DNA from: JASFRS01 sp050114795 | GTDB taxonomy: Bacteria > Pseudomonadota > Alphaproteobacteria > Sphingomonadales > CAKZYD01 | Length of the DNA: 8,576 nt | Reading direction: 5' to 3' | Assembly (NCBI GenBank): GCA_050114795.1 | Contig: JASFRS010000101.1 | Coordinates: 1-8,576 of the forward strand | Shown here: in pieces, positions 1 to 5,504 of the stretch | Numbering within the stretch: the stretch's first letter is position 1 | Layout of the letters: the number at the start of each line of letters is the position of its first letter | Translations under genes and position numbers: made by a program | The notes under the pieces: model-generated | What the model saw: the letters and a program-made list of their open reading frames with translations, nothing else | What the model was told of the DNA's origin: nothing | The model's database searches: none

Positions 1-133
1 ACAGAGACCCACGGGCAATATTCATTGCATCAAGAAGGTCATTCAAAGAACTACCCTGATAGCCCTTTTCCCAAAACACCTGCATCGCTGCTTCCAGAGC
101 TTCATCCATGTCAAATTCACGAGGGCGTGCCAT
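1..133 (-). CDS. TetR/AcrR-family transcriptional repressor, N-terminal part (cut by window edge)
   Basis: Reading the minus strand from the ATG at 133 gives 44 residues beginning MARPREFDMDEALEAAMQVF and continuing through WEKGYQGSSLNDLLDAMNIARGSL before the window ends. This is the first two thirds of a TetR-type DNA-binding domain: helix 1 ends with the family's 'FWEKGYQGSS' turn, and the residues after it begin the helix-turn-helix. The start is supported by AAGGAG seven bases upstream; the nearby ATG at 140 is out of frame. The ligand-binding C-terminal domain lies outside the window, so the inducer cannot be judged. The gene is divergent from the AhpD-like gene at 290, with 156 bp between the starts, a usual arrangement for a repressor and its target. 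Regulation of that neighbour is an inference from this layout and from the inverted repeats in the gap. Confidence 0.85.
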   Translation of the reverse strand, partial: MARPREFDMDEALEAAMQVFWEKGYQGSSLNDLLDAMNIARGSL

Positions 134-178
134 GCTCCATCTCCTTTAAGCCTTAAAGATGTATCTTCACAAAGCCGT

Positions 179-230
179 GGTCAAGTTTTGACCCCTCTGT
201 GAGGGGCCTAGTTATTGACCTAGTGGTTCC
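179..230. promoter_or_regulatory. Candidate operator cluster with TTGACC half-sites
   Basis: Between the divergent genes the half-site TTGACC occurs three times. GGTCAA (179-184) and TTGACC (188-193) form a perfect 6-bp dyad around GTT. A third TTGACC (215-220) faces an imperfect GGTTCC (225-230) across TAGT. A separate perfect dyad, CCCCTC and GAGGGG around TGT, lies at 192-206. Short dyads with GACC/GGTC cores are common for TetR-family proteins, so I infer binding by the repressor encoded at 133. The 215-230 site covers the -35 box of the plus-strand promoter, which would suit repression. The protein-DNA match is not proven. Confidence 0.45.
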
Positions 231-243
231 TAATACCTAAATA
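215..243 (+). promoter_or_regulatory. Probable sigma70-type promoter of the AhpD-like gene
   Basis: TTGACC (215-220) and TAAATA (238-243) are separated by 17 bp, close to the housekeeping consensus. Transcription would start near 250, leaving a leader of about 40 nt that holds the ribosome site GGAG (279-282), seven bases before the ATG at 290. No equally good -10 box was found for the divergent tetR gene, although TTGACC on the minus strand (184-179) could serve as its -35 box. Confidence 0.5.
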
Positions 244-289
244 GCCCCCATCGCGTGACGATAAAGCAACCAAAACCTGGAGTAAGAAT

Positions 290-838
290 ATGCCCCGTAT
301 TTCAGCCGTAGACCACGCATCTGCAGAAGGTGCACAAAAAGAAATTCTCGACGCCATTAAAGCCAAAGTTGGCATGGTTCCGAACTTGTTCGCAACATTG
401 GCCAATCAACCAACCATCCTTAAAGCTTATCTCGACTTCGCTGATACGCTTGGGAAAGGCAATCTGAACGCCAAAGAACGTGAAGCTATTGCCTTAACCA
501 CAGCCGGCGCGAACAGCTGTGACTATTGCGCCTCCGCTCACGTTACTTTCGCTAAAATGATGAAAGTTGACGAAGGTGAAATCGAAGCCAATTTGAAAGC
601 CAGCTCTGCTGACGCCAAATTGAACGCTGCACTGGGCTTTGCAAATGCCGTCGTTGAAAAGCGTGGTTTTGTTTCCGACGAAGACTTGGCCGCTGTGCGC
701 GCCGCCGGTCATGACGAAGCAGCCATTATTGAAATCATCGGTAATGTCATCGTCAATATCTTCACAAACTATGTGAATCATATTGCGCAAACCGACATCG
801 ACTTCCCTGTCGTTGAAACGCAAAAGAAAGCCGCATAA
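290..838 (+). CDS. Carboxymuconolactone decarboxylase / AhpD-like family protein
   Basis: This 182-residue all-helical protein has the AhpD-type redox centre: C77-D-Y-C80 followed by H84, preceded by the AKEREAIAL helix (61-69) that supplies the conserved glutamate of the family. In AhpD proteins the CxxC pair cycles between thiol and disulfide and reduces partner peroxiredoxins. Relatives with CxxC are usually annotated as peroxidase-related enzymes, whereas the gamma-carboxymuconolactone decarboxylases proper lack the pair, so a thiol-redox role is more likely than a role in protocatechuate breakdown. There is no signal peptide, so it is cytoplasmic. The start is set by GGAG at 279-282. It is divergent from a TetR repressor and ends in its own terminator, so it is probably a single-gene unit induced when the repressor releases. 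The physiological substrate cannot be read from sequence; oxidative or electrophile stress is only an inference. Confidence 0.88.
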   Translation: MPRISAVDHASAEGAQKEILDAIKAKVGMVPNLFATLANQPTILKAYLDFADTLGKGNLNAKEREAIALTTAGANSCDYCASAHVTFAKMMKVDEGEIEANLKASSADAKLNAALGFANAVVEKRGFVSDEDLAAVRAAGHDEAAIIEIIGNVIVNIFTNYVNHIAQTDIDFPVVETQKKAA

Positions 839-860
839 GCCTTCTTTAACGACAAAGAAG

Positions 861-890
861 CGGCGGGTCATATGACCCGCCGTTTTTTTT
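861..890 (+). terminator. Strong rho-independent terminator
   Basis: Two perfect 11-base arms (CGGCGGGTCAT, 861-871, and its complement, 872-882) are followed by eight T residues (883-890). This is a textbook intrinsic terminator for the plus-strand gene ending at 838. The T-run contains the TAA stop of the convergent minus-strand gene (889-891), so the hairpin also sits just beyond that gene. On the minus strand the stem is followed by CTTCTTTGTC, a weaker tail, so termination there may be partial. Confidence 0.9.
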
Positions 891-1809
891 AATGCTCATG
901 ATCATCGCTGTGTTCATCGGCTGGCACTTGGCCTAAGTCTTCTGGCGCTTTCCGCGCAGACCAATGAATATGGGCAATACGCCAATCATTACCCTCTTTT
1001 CTTAGAACAACCGTTTCCAGTGTCAGGCTGTTGATATCCTGATCTTTCCATTTACCCTGTGTATGCCGGTCTGAGACCACCCATGCCAACGCTCCATCTT
1101 CGATGACCCGGGTACGGCTCACTTTGGTGTGGACGCCCCCAGCAAACTCCATATCCGCAGGCATATGGTGGCCTTCATATTCTTTGAAACTGCGCTCTGC
1201 ATAACCTGACTCAAATATCATAACGTCCGGTGCGAGAACGGCTTCTACTGCAGCTTTATCGCCTTCACCCAAAGCATGATGAAATGCGCGCACAGTTGCC
1301 AAAGGCGAGGATAGATCAACATCATGACTGTGTTCATGATCAGCTTCGCCATGATGTTCATGATTGCTGGCATCGGGAAGAGACGCGACACCTAAGCCAT
1401 GGCTGTAAACCAGCGCCGCACCCTTGCCCCCCGTTATGAGGATTAGAGCGGCCAGCACCAACATAGGCAACAAGAAGATTTGGCTTGGCCGCCGTCCTTT
1501 AAGAAAGCTTCTTGCCGACCAAACCGCCAAGAGAACAGCCAGAGTCGCCGTTGAAAGCGCCCACAGTCGATGATCCTTCATTGCTAAATGCGCGGGGGTG
1601 TCATGGGTGACTGTATTAAAGGCATCAATACCCGCGATAACACTAATGATCGCAAAACCCGCCCCAATCCAAAGATTCACATAGCCGACAAACTGCAGAC
1701 GTGAAGCCCAATTCTTCGCGCCAAACACTCTCGCCGCCACCAGTAAGGCCGTCGCCACCAATATCAAAGCAATTGTAAAATGAACAAAAAATGGATGCCA
1801 CTCAGCCAT
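889..1809 (-). CDS. DUF2231 membrane protein fused to a SnoaL/NTF2-like domain, with His-rich linker
   Basis: The protein has 306 residues from the ATG at 1809. That start is preferred to an in-frame codon at 1845 because AAGGA lies six bases before it and because DUF2231 proteins begin close to the motif seen here, WHPFFVHFTIAL (4-15). Residues 1-141 form DUF2231: about four membrane helices (roughly 8-29, 43-62, 84-100, 110-127) ending in the family's LVYSHGLGV (133-141). A linker follows with six His in thirteen residues (150-162). Residues about 168-285 form an NTF2/SnoaL-like cone domain (from TVRAFHHALGEGD to WRIAHIHWS). The tail is again rich in His and acidic residues (DEHSDDHEH). Neither domain has a settled activity; binding of a metal ion by the His clusters is my inference. 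The topology suggests the linker and the soluble domain lie on one face of the inner membrane. It is convergent with the AhpD-like gene and shares its terminator region. Confidence 0.8.
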   Translation of the reverse strand: MAEWHPFFVHFTIALILVATALLVAARVFGAKNWASRLQFVGYVNLWIGAGFAIISVIAGIDAFNTVTHDTPAHLAMKDHRLWALSTATLAVLLAVWSARSFLKGRRPSQIFLLPMLVLAALILITGGKGAALVYSHGLGVASLPDASNHEHHGEADHEHSHDVDLSSPLATVRAFHHALGEGDKAAVEAVLAPDVMIFESGYAERSFKEYEGHHMPADMEFAGGVHTKVSRTRVIEDGALAWVVSDRHTQGKWKDQDINSLTLETVVLRKEGNDWRIAHIHWSARKAPEDLGQVPADEHSDDHEH

Positions 1810-1886
1810 TGTTTTTCCTTCTTTAAACGAAAACGGAGTCTGCAATTCCTAACATTATTTCGCAATAGCCCATTGACGCTTCGCAT

Positions 1887-1914
1887 AAAAAAACGACCCC
1901 AAATGGGGCCGTTT
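1887..1914 (-). terminator. Rho-independent terminator on the minus strand
   Basis: On the minus strand AAACGGCCCC, loop ATTT and GGGGTCGTTT form a 10-position stem with one mismatch, running into seven T residues (positions 1893-1887). It points left and ends something transcribed from the right, yet no minus-strand protein gene lies immediately to its right. This is the main reason for proposing the non-coding RNA at 1887-2255. It also separates any such transcript from the DUF2231 gene, whose start is 78 bp further on. Confidence 0.75.
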
Positions 1915-1960
1915 GGAAGGATGGGGCAATTATAGAACCGCCTTTTTTATTCGGACCATT

Positions 1961-1996
1961 GATACGCTCAGGGGGAGGGGGAGAGGGGTGCGCATC
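1961..1996 (-). other. Hairpin presenting a C-rich loop; purine-only tract on the other strand
   Basis: On the minus strand GATGCGC (1996-1990) pairs with GCGTATC (1967-1961), seven pairs including one G-U, and exposes a 22-nt loop made almost only of C and T with three C-runs of four to five. The plus strand is an 18-base purine tract (1971-1988: G5-A-G5-AGA-G4). Such loops are complementary to Shine-Dalgarno sequences. Because the stem pairs better on the minus strand (G-U rather than A-C), it supports a minus-strand transcript. Function is inference. Confidence 0.4.
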
Positions 1997-2027
1997 AAAG
2001 TCATATGTTCTCAGCAGCTCTTTATCC

Positions 2028-2060
2028 GACAGTGCTTGTTAACAGGGGTTAAGCGCTGTC
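2028..2060. repeat. Long inverted repeat / hairpin
   Basis: GACAGTGCTT (2028-2037) and AAGCGCTGTC (2051-2060) are complementary over ten positions with one G-T pair. An alternative inner pairing of TTAAC with GTTAA also fits. It lies in the gene-free stretch and is probably part of the putative RNA, although the odd pair favours the plus strand. It lacks a T-run and so is not a terminator. Confidence 0.5.
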
Positions 2061-2260
2061 CTTTCGGAGATGACCCACAAATATGGAGAAGAATGGTGCC
2101 TGTTGCGCAGCAAGAAGGCGTAAAGATCGGACTGACATCTGGACTACTCCTTACAACACATCAACCAACGTGGTTGTACACAACACCCAACATACCGTGG
2201 GAAGGTCACGCCCTGATCCGCAGTTATCAGTGAGGCATTACGAACCAGAACACGAATCAC

Positions 2261-2287
2261 GCTATACCGATCAGTCTATCTTGTCAA
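2261..2287 (-). promoter_or_regulatory. Candidate minus-strand promoter for the putative RNA
   Basis: On the minus strand TTGACA (2287-2282) is a perfect -35 box. The best -10 is TATAGC (2266-2261) at a short 15-bp spacing, or a box shifted by one or two bases at 16-17 bp. It faces the gene-free stretch that ends in the 1887-1914 terminator. The same bases read on the plus strand as TTGTCA (2281-2286) with TATACA 18 bp away (2305-2310), so a divergent promoter towards the TetR gene could share this -35 region. Confidence 0.35.
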
Positions 2288-2349
2288 GAAATAATTAAGA
2301 TGAATATACATGTTTACTTTAAAACTCAAGAAATTACATAAATATATAA

Positions 2350-2375
2350 AACTGTATATGCAGGTATATACAGTT
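2350..2375. promoter_or_regulatory. Perfect 10-bp inverted repeat, probable TetR operator
   Basis: AACTGTATAT (2350-2359) and ATATACAGTT (2366-2375) are exact inverted copies around a 6-bp spacer. The site lies 67 bp before the start codon of the TetR-family gene at 2442, and just upstream of a possible promoter (TTGAAA at 2380-2385, TAGATT at 2402-2407, 16-bp spacer). The size, symmetry and place fit an autoregulatory operator of a TetR dimer. A second, weaker dyad TTGAAA/TTTCAA follows at 2380-2394. Confidence 0.6.
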
Positions 2376-2441
2376 GAAATTGAAATTTTTTCAAAATCAT
2401 GTAGATTAACCTATCTATATAGTGTTTTTGAGGTTTGTCGC

Positions 2442-3050
2442 ATGGCGTCAATGAAGCGGGATCATTTAATCAACACAGCTCTTCAAATGTTCTGTGAATA
2501 TGGATTTCATGCGACCGGTGTAGACAAAATAATTGAACAAGCTGGCGTCGCACGCATGACGCTGTACAAACATTTCAAATCCAAAGACGAATTGATATTA
2601 GCGACTTTACGCCGACATGATGAAGAACTGCGTAACTGGTTTATGCGTCGTGTTGAACACTTAGGCGACACAGCTAAAGCACGGCTCTTATGTATATTTG
2701 ATGTTTTAGATGAATGGTTTAATAGCGAAGACTTCACAGGTTGCATGTTTATAAACGCATCTGCAGAATACCCCCTGCCCCAGGACCCAATCCACCGGGC
2801 CGCGCGGGAACATAAAATTCTAACATTTGAATTTATTCGTGACTTAGCAAAAGAGGCAGGCGCTGAAGACCCTGACAGCCTCGCCTATACCCTTACTTTG
2901 ATTGCTGAGGGGTCTATGGTCATGGCCTATGTGGCTGATGATAAGGAGGCGGCGATCAAGGCAAAAGTCGCCGCGGAGAGGGTGATCAATGCACTTGTGC
3001 CTGACAGCGCTAGGGTTGACGGGCATGCAGATGAGCATGCAACCGTTTAA
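2442..3050 (+). CDS. TetR/AcrR-family transcriptional regulator
   Basis: The 202-residue protein starts MASMKRDHLINTALQMF. The TetR DNA-binding domain covers about residues 4-52: helix 1 with FCEYGFHATGVDKI (17-30), then the helix-turn-helix AGVARMTLYKHFKSKDEL (34-51), the family's clearest signature. Residues 55-187 are the helical effector-binding domain, with the segment GCMFINASAEYPLPQDPIHR (100-119) typical of one TetR subgroup; the ligand is unknown. I chose the ATG at 2442 because GAGG lies eight bases upstream; the open frame extends back to 2310, but that part is A+T-rich, has no ribosome site and contains the inverted repeat at 2350-2375. The end overlaps the convergent glpD gene by 41 bp. 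It probably represses itself; a wider target (the putative RNA upstream, or a distant gene) is open. Confidence 0.9.
   Translation: MASMKRDHLINTALQMFCEYGFHATGVDKIIEQAGVARMTLYKHFKSKDELILATLRRHDEELRNWFMRRVEHLGDTAKARLLCIFDVLDEWFNSEDFTGCMFINASAEYPLPQDPIHRAAREHKILTFEFIRDLAKEAGAEDPDSLAYTLTLIAEGSMVMAYVADDKEAAIKAKVAAERVINALVPDSARVDGHADEHATV
3010..3050. other. Convergent overlap of glpD and tetR 3' ends, with a small hairpin
   Basis: The final codons of the plus-strand TetR gene (stop TAA 3048-3050) and of the minus-strand glpD (stop TAG 3012-3010) share 41 bp, coding for ...GHADEHATV one way and ...RLHAHLHARQP the other. Two copies of the palindrome GCATGC (3023-3028 and 3035-3040) can pair around AGATGA, giving a short stem on either strand but without a T-run. 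Transcripts from the two sides are therefore expected to overlap at their 3' ends. Confidence 0.8.
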
Positions 3051-4494
3051 CACCATCTTGCTCCACAAATAAGCCCAGCTTTGATCGCCTCCACAGAATA
3101 TCCTCAGCCGTTTCCGCCCATTCCCGATCACATAAATAATCAACCTCCCGCGCTGTCAGGCCATGGCCAAAATCTTCGCCCATATCCTGCCATCCATGGG
3201 CATTTTTTAGAAATTCCCGACACAGCGTCCCATAGCTGCGCACATAACGCCGAGCCACATCCGATGGGAGCCAAGGATAAGTTGTTTTCAAATCCGACAA
3301 AAGGGCATCAGGAGTGTCAAAATCACCACCAGGCAACGGCGCATCACCCGTCCACGATCCAGGCATATCTGGAAAGACATCCTTAAGTTTGTCCATCACA
3401 GCTTCACCAAGCACGCGATAAGTCGTGATCTTGCCGCCAAAGACCGAGACTATTGCAGGTTCTTCCCCACCGCCATTTTTCACCAGGACATAATCACGTG
3501 TCACAGCCGAAGGGTCGTCTTTCTCATCATCTAATAAGGCGCGTACACCGCTGTAGCTATGGACGATATCTTCGATAGAAATCTTATGTTTGAAATAACC
3601 ATTGATCAGCTTGACCAGATATTCTTTCTCGCCCTGATCAATTTTCACATCAGCCGGGTTACCTGTTATCTCGACGTCCGTCGTACCAATCAGAGTGAAC
3701 TGACCCTCATAAGGAATAGCAAATACGATCCGCTTATCTTCATTTTGAAGAATGTAGCAATGCTCCCCTTTATAGAGCTTGGGGACAATGATGTGGCTAC
3801 CCTTCACCAGCCGAATTTTGCGGGGTGAGGCTTCTTTCAACTCTTCTTCGAACAGGCTTTGAACCCATGGTCCGGCCGCATTCACCATTGCTTTGGCACG
3901 GATGTCGCGCCGCTGACCCGAATGCATGTCCTCCAAGGTGATGCGCCAGAATGCGTTCTCCCGCGCAATTGCAACACATTTTGTTCGAGTAAAAATTTCA
4001 GCGCCCTTATCCTGTGCCTGCATAGCATTCAACGCCACCAATCGCGCATCATCGACCCAGCAGTCAGAATACTCAAAGCCCTTTGTTATTCTCGTGACTA
4101 AGGGGCTATCTGGACCGAATTTGATAGATTTAGCTCCGGGCAAAGTCACGCGGCGCGCCATATTGTCATAAAGGAACAGCCCCAATCGGATCATCCAAGC
4201 CGGACGCAAATGCGGCATATGCGGCATACGAAAGCGCAAGGGCCATATAATGTGCGGCGCTTTGGCAAGCAGGACTTCGCGCTCCTTCAAAGCCTTTCTA
4301 ACAAGGCGGAACTCATAATATTCCAAATAGCGCAGCCCGCCATGGATCAGCTTTGAACTTCTCGACGATGTTGCAGAGGCCAGGTCAGACATTTCGCACA
4401 AGGCTACAGACAGCCCACGTCCGGCGGCATCCACGGCAACCCCACAGCCATTCACACCGCCACCGATAACTAAGAGATCAAATTCGTCCCGCAC
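3010..4494 (-). CDS. glpD: Aerobic glycerol-3-phosphate dehydrogenase (FAD, respiratory)
   Basis: This 494-residue flavoprotein oxidises sn-glycerol 3-phosphate to dihydroxyacetone phosphate at the inner face of the cytoplasmic membrane and passes electrons to quinone. The FAD-binding GGGVNGCG (11-18) follows the first strand LLVI, and the family block SSRSSKLIHGGLRYLE (43-58) is intact. Residues matching the active site described for the Escherichia coli enzyme all sit one position later here: R55, Y56, H234 (two later), R318 in YSGVR, R333 in VTRD and K355 in GGKITTYR. The C-terminal domain fills about 385-490. The length is normal. The start is GTG at 4494, with AGGGA upstream; no ATG fits better. 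It lies 32 bp after the zntB-like gene and is probably the last gene of that operon. No glpR or glpFK is seen. Its last 41 bp overlap the convergent TetR gene and no clear terminator is present. Confidence 0.96.
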   Translation of the reverse strand: MRDEFDLLVIGGGVNGCGVAVDAAGRGLSVALCEMSDLASATSSRSSKLIHGGLRYLEYYEFRLVRKALKEREVLLAKAPHIIWPLRFRMPHMPHLRPAWMIRLGLFLYDNMARRVTLPGAKSIKFGPDSPLVTRITKGFEYSDCWVDDARLVALNAMQAQDKGAEIFTRTKCVAIARENAFWRITLEDMHSGQRRDIRAKAMVNAAGPWVQSLFEEELKEASPRKIRLVKGSHIIVPKLYKGEHCYILQNEDKRIVFAIPYEGQFTLIGTTDVEITGNPADVKIDQGEKEYLVKLINGYFKHKISIEDIVHSYSGVRALLDDEKDDPSAVTRDYVLVKNGGGEEPAIVSVFGGKITTYRVLGEAVMDKLKDVFPDMPGSWTGDAPLPGGDFDTPDALLSDLKTTYPWLPSDVARRYVRSYGTLCREFLKNAHGWQDMGEDFGHGLTAREVDYLCDREWAETAEDILWRRSKLGLFVEQDGVKRLHAHLHARQP

Positions 4495-4526
4495 AGCCCT
4501 TTCCCTGGAAGCGTTAAACCTTTATT

Positions 4527-5504
4527 TCAAAACCACTTCAAATATTTAAAAATTATAATTTCCAAAGCAACAACAACCACCAGGGAACCAGAGAAAATCC
4601 AGAATGCCAGACCGCTGTCGATGCCCGGCATGCCGCCAATATTTATGCCAAACAGACTTGTTAAAAAACTAATGGGCAGAAAGACCGCAGCAATAACAGA
4701 TAAGACGTAAAGATTCTTGTTTAAGCGATCTGCCATTGTCGTTGCCAATTCGTCTTTGACAATCTGCGCTCGCTCTCTGATCGATTCCAAATCCTCAATA
4801 TAGCGGGTAATGATATTATAGCTTTCTTGCAAATACCTACGGTTCAATTCATTTAACCATTCCAGATCCGCCATGCGCAATTGGTCAATTGCATCTCTCT
4901 GCGGCGCCATATAGCGCCTAAGAATGATGGCCTTTCGCCTCATTTCTACTATGGCCGTTCGCTGGCTCATTTCTGGCTCTTCCAAAATGCGCTCTTCAAT
5001 TGCATCCGTGCCTTCATTCAACTCCGTCAAAAGCGGATTCATACGATCAAATAATTTTGCTACCAGGACACAAAGAAATTCAGCCATCGACTTTGGCCCA
5101 TTACCGTCCACAAGCATTGTGCGAATGTCCTGAACCGCACGTAGCTGCCGCCTTTGCACGGAAATAATCCTTTGCGCATCCGCCCATATTCGAATGGAGA
5201 CCATATCCTCTGCCTGAGCGTTTTCATTCAGATTCACACCGCGCAGAATAAGTAATACGCCATCACCAAATTGCTCAAAACGAGGCCGGGTTTCATCAGC
5301 CAAAAGCCCCTCAACAACCAGCGGGTCAAGATAATCAATTTCCTCACGCAGCCAGCGGCGCGCACCCTTATGCGTTGCGTCTAAATGCGCCCAGGCCAGT
5401 GCCTTGCTCCGGACTGTCTTAGCGACTTCGGATCCCTCTAAAGATCGACCACCACCTTTGCCATCAAAGGCATAAGCAAAAAGATATGGATCAGCCCTGG
5501 TCAT
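4527..5504 (-). CDS. zntB: CorA-superfamily transporter of the ZntB type
   Basis: From the ATG at 5504 the protein has 325 residues, matching the usual ZntB length (about 327). A large cytoplasmic domain (1-265) with a long helical arm is followed by two membrane helices, about 267-287 and 299-319. The loop after the first carries GIN (286-288) within FGINIGGMPG, where magnesium CorA proteins have GMN; the 'GIN.GG.PG' form is the hallmark of the ZntB branch, which forms pentamers and moves zinc (reported both as efflux and as proton-linked uptake). An in-frame TTG at 5510 is an alternative start, but the ATG has AAGG nine bases upstream. It overlaps the end of the mscS gene by 14 bp, implying translational coupling, and precedes glpD by 32 bp. 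Cation specificity is inferred from the family. Confidence 0.85.
   Translation of the reverse strand: MTRADPYLFAYAFDGKGGGRSLEGSEVAKTVRSKALAWAHLDATHKGARRWLREEIDYLDPLVVEGLLADETRPRFEQFGDGVLLILRGVNLNENAQAEDMVSIRIWADAQRIISVQRRQLRAVQDIRTMLVDGNGPKSMAEFLCVLVAKLFDRMNPLLTELNEGTDAIEERILEEPEMSQRTAIVEMRRKAIILRRYMAPQRDAIDQLRMADLEWLNELNRRYLQESYNIITRYIEDLESIRERAQIVKDELATTMADRLNKNLYVLSVIAAVFLPISFLTSLFGINIGGMPGIDSGLAFWIFSGSLVVVVALEIIIFKYLKWF

Larger units (their letters stand above)
1887..2255 (-). ncRNA. Candidate structured non-coding RNA (unidentified)
   Basis: This stretch has no convincing protein gene. It lies between a TTGACA-type promoter on the minus strand (2287-2261) and a minus-strand intrinsic terminator, giving a predicted transcript of about 370 nt. 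Several hairpins can be drawn: CTGAT/ATCAG with an outer GCC/GGC (2210-2236), CAACCA/TGGTTG (2162-2176), a long stem at 2028-2060, a GAAA-loop mini-hairpin TCC/GGA (2058-2067 region) and a C-rich loop at 1961-1996. I compared it from memory with tmRNA, RNase P RNA, SRP RNA and 6S RNA and saw no conserved signature of the first three; 6S RNA cannot be fully excluded. The strand is not certain: the stem at 2028-2060 pairs better on the plus strand (G-U instead of C-A). The 5' end is a guess from the promoter. Confidence 0.35.

Noticed and set aside
1971..1988. Canonical G-quadruplex
   Set aside because: Only three G-runs of four or more are present; a four-run three-layer quadruplex cannot be formed without splitting runs.
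1913..2233. Open reading frame of 106 codons on the plus strand in the gene-free stretch
   Set aside because: It begins at TTG inside the arm of a terminator, has no fitting ribosome site, resembles no protein I know and crosses several hairpins; more likely a chance frame over a putative RNA.
1887..2255. tmRNA, RNase P RNA or SRP RNA as identity of the putative RNA
   Set aside because: No proteolysis-tag codons, no RNase P core motif and no SRP tetraloop domain can be seen on either strand. 6S RNA is left open.
2310..2441. N-terminal extension of the TetR protein (44 residues)
   Set aside because: The stretch is A+T-rich, contains a perfect 26-bp operator-like repeat, has no ribosome site at 2310, and TetR proteins normally begin shortly before helix 1.
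3023..3040. GCATGC pair as intrinsic terminator between tetR and glpD
   Set aside because: The stem is only six pairs and neither strand has a T-run after it.
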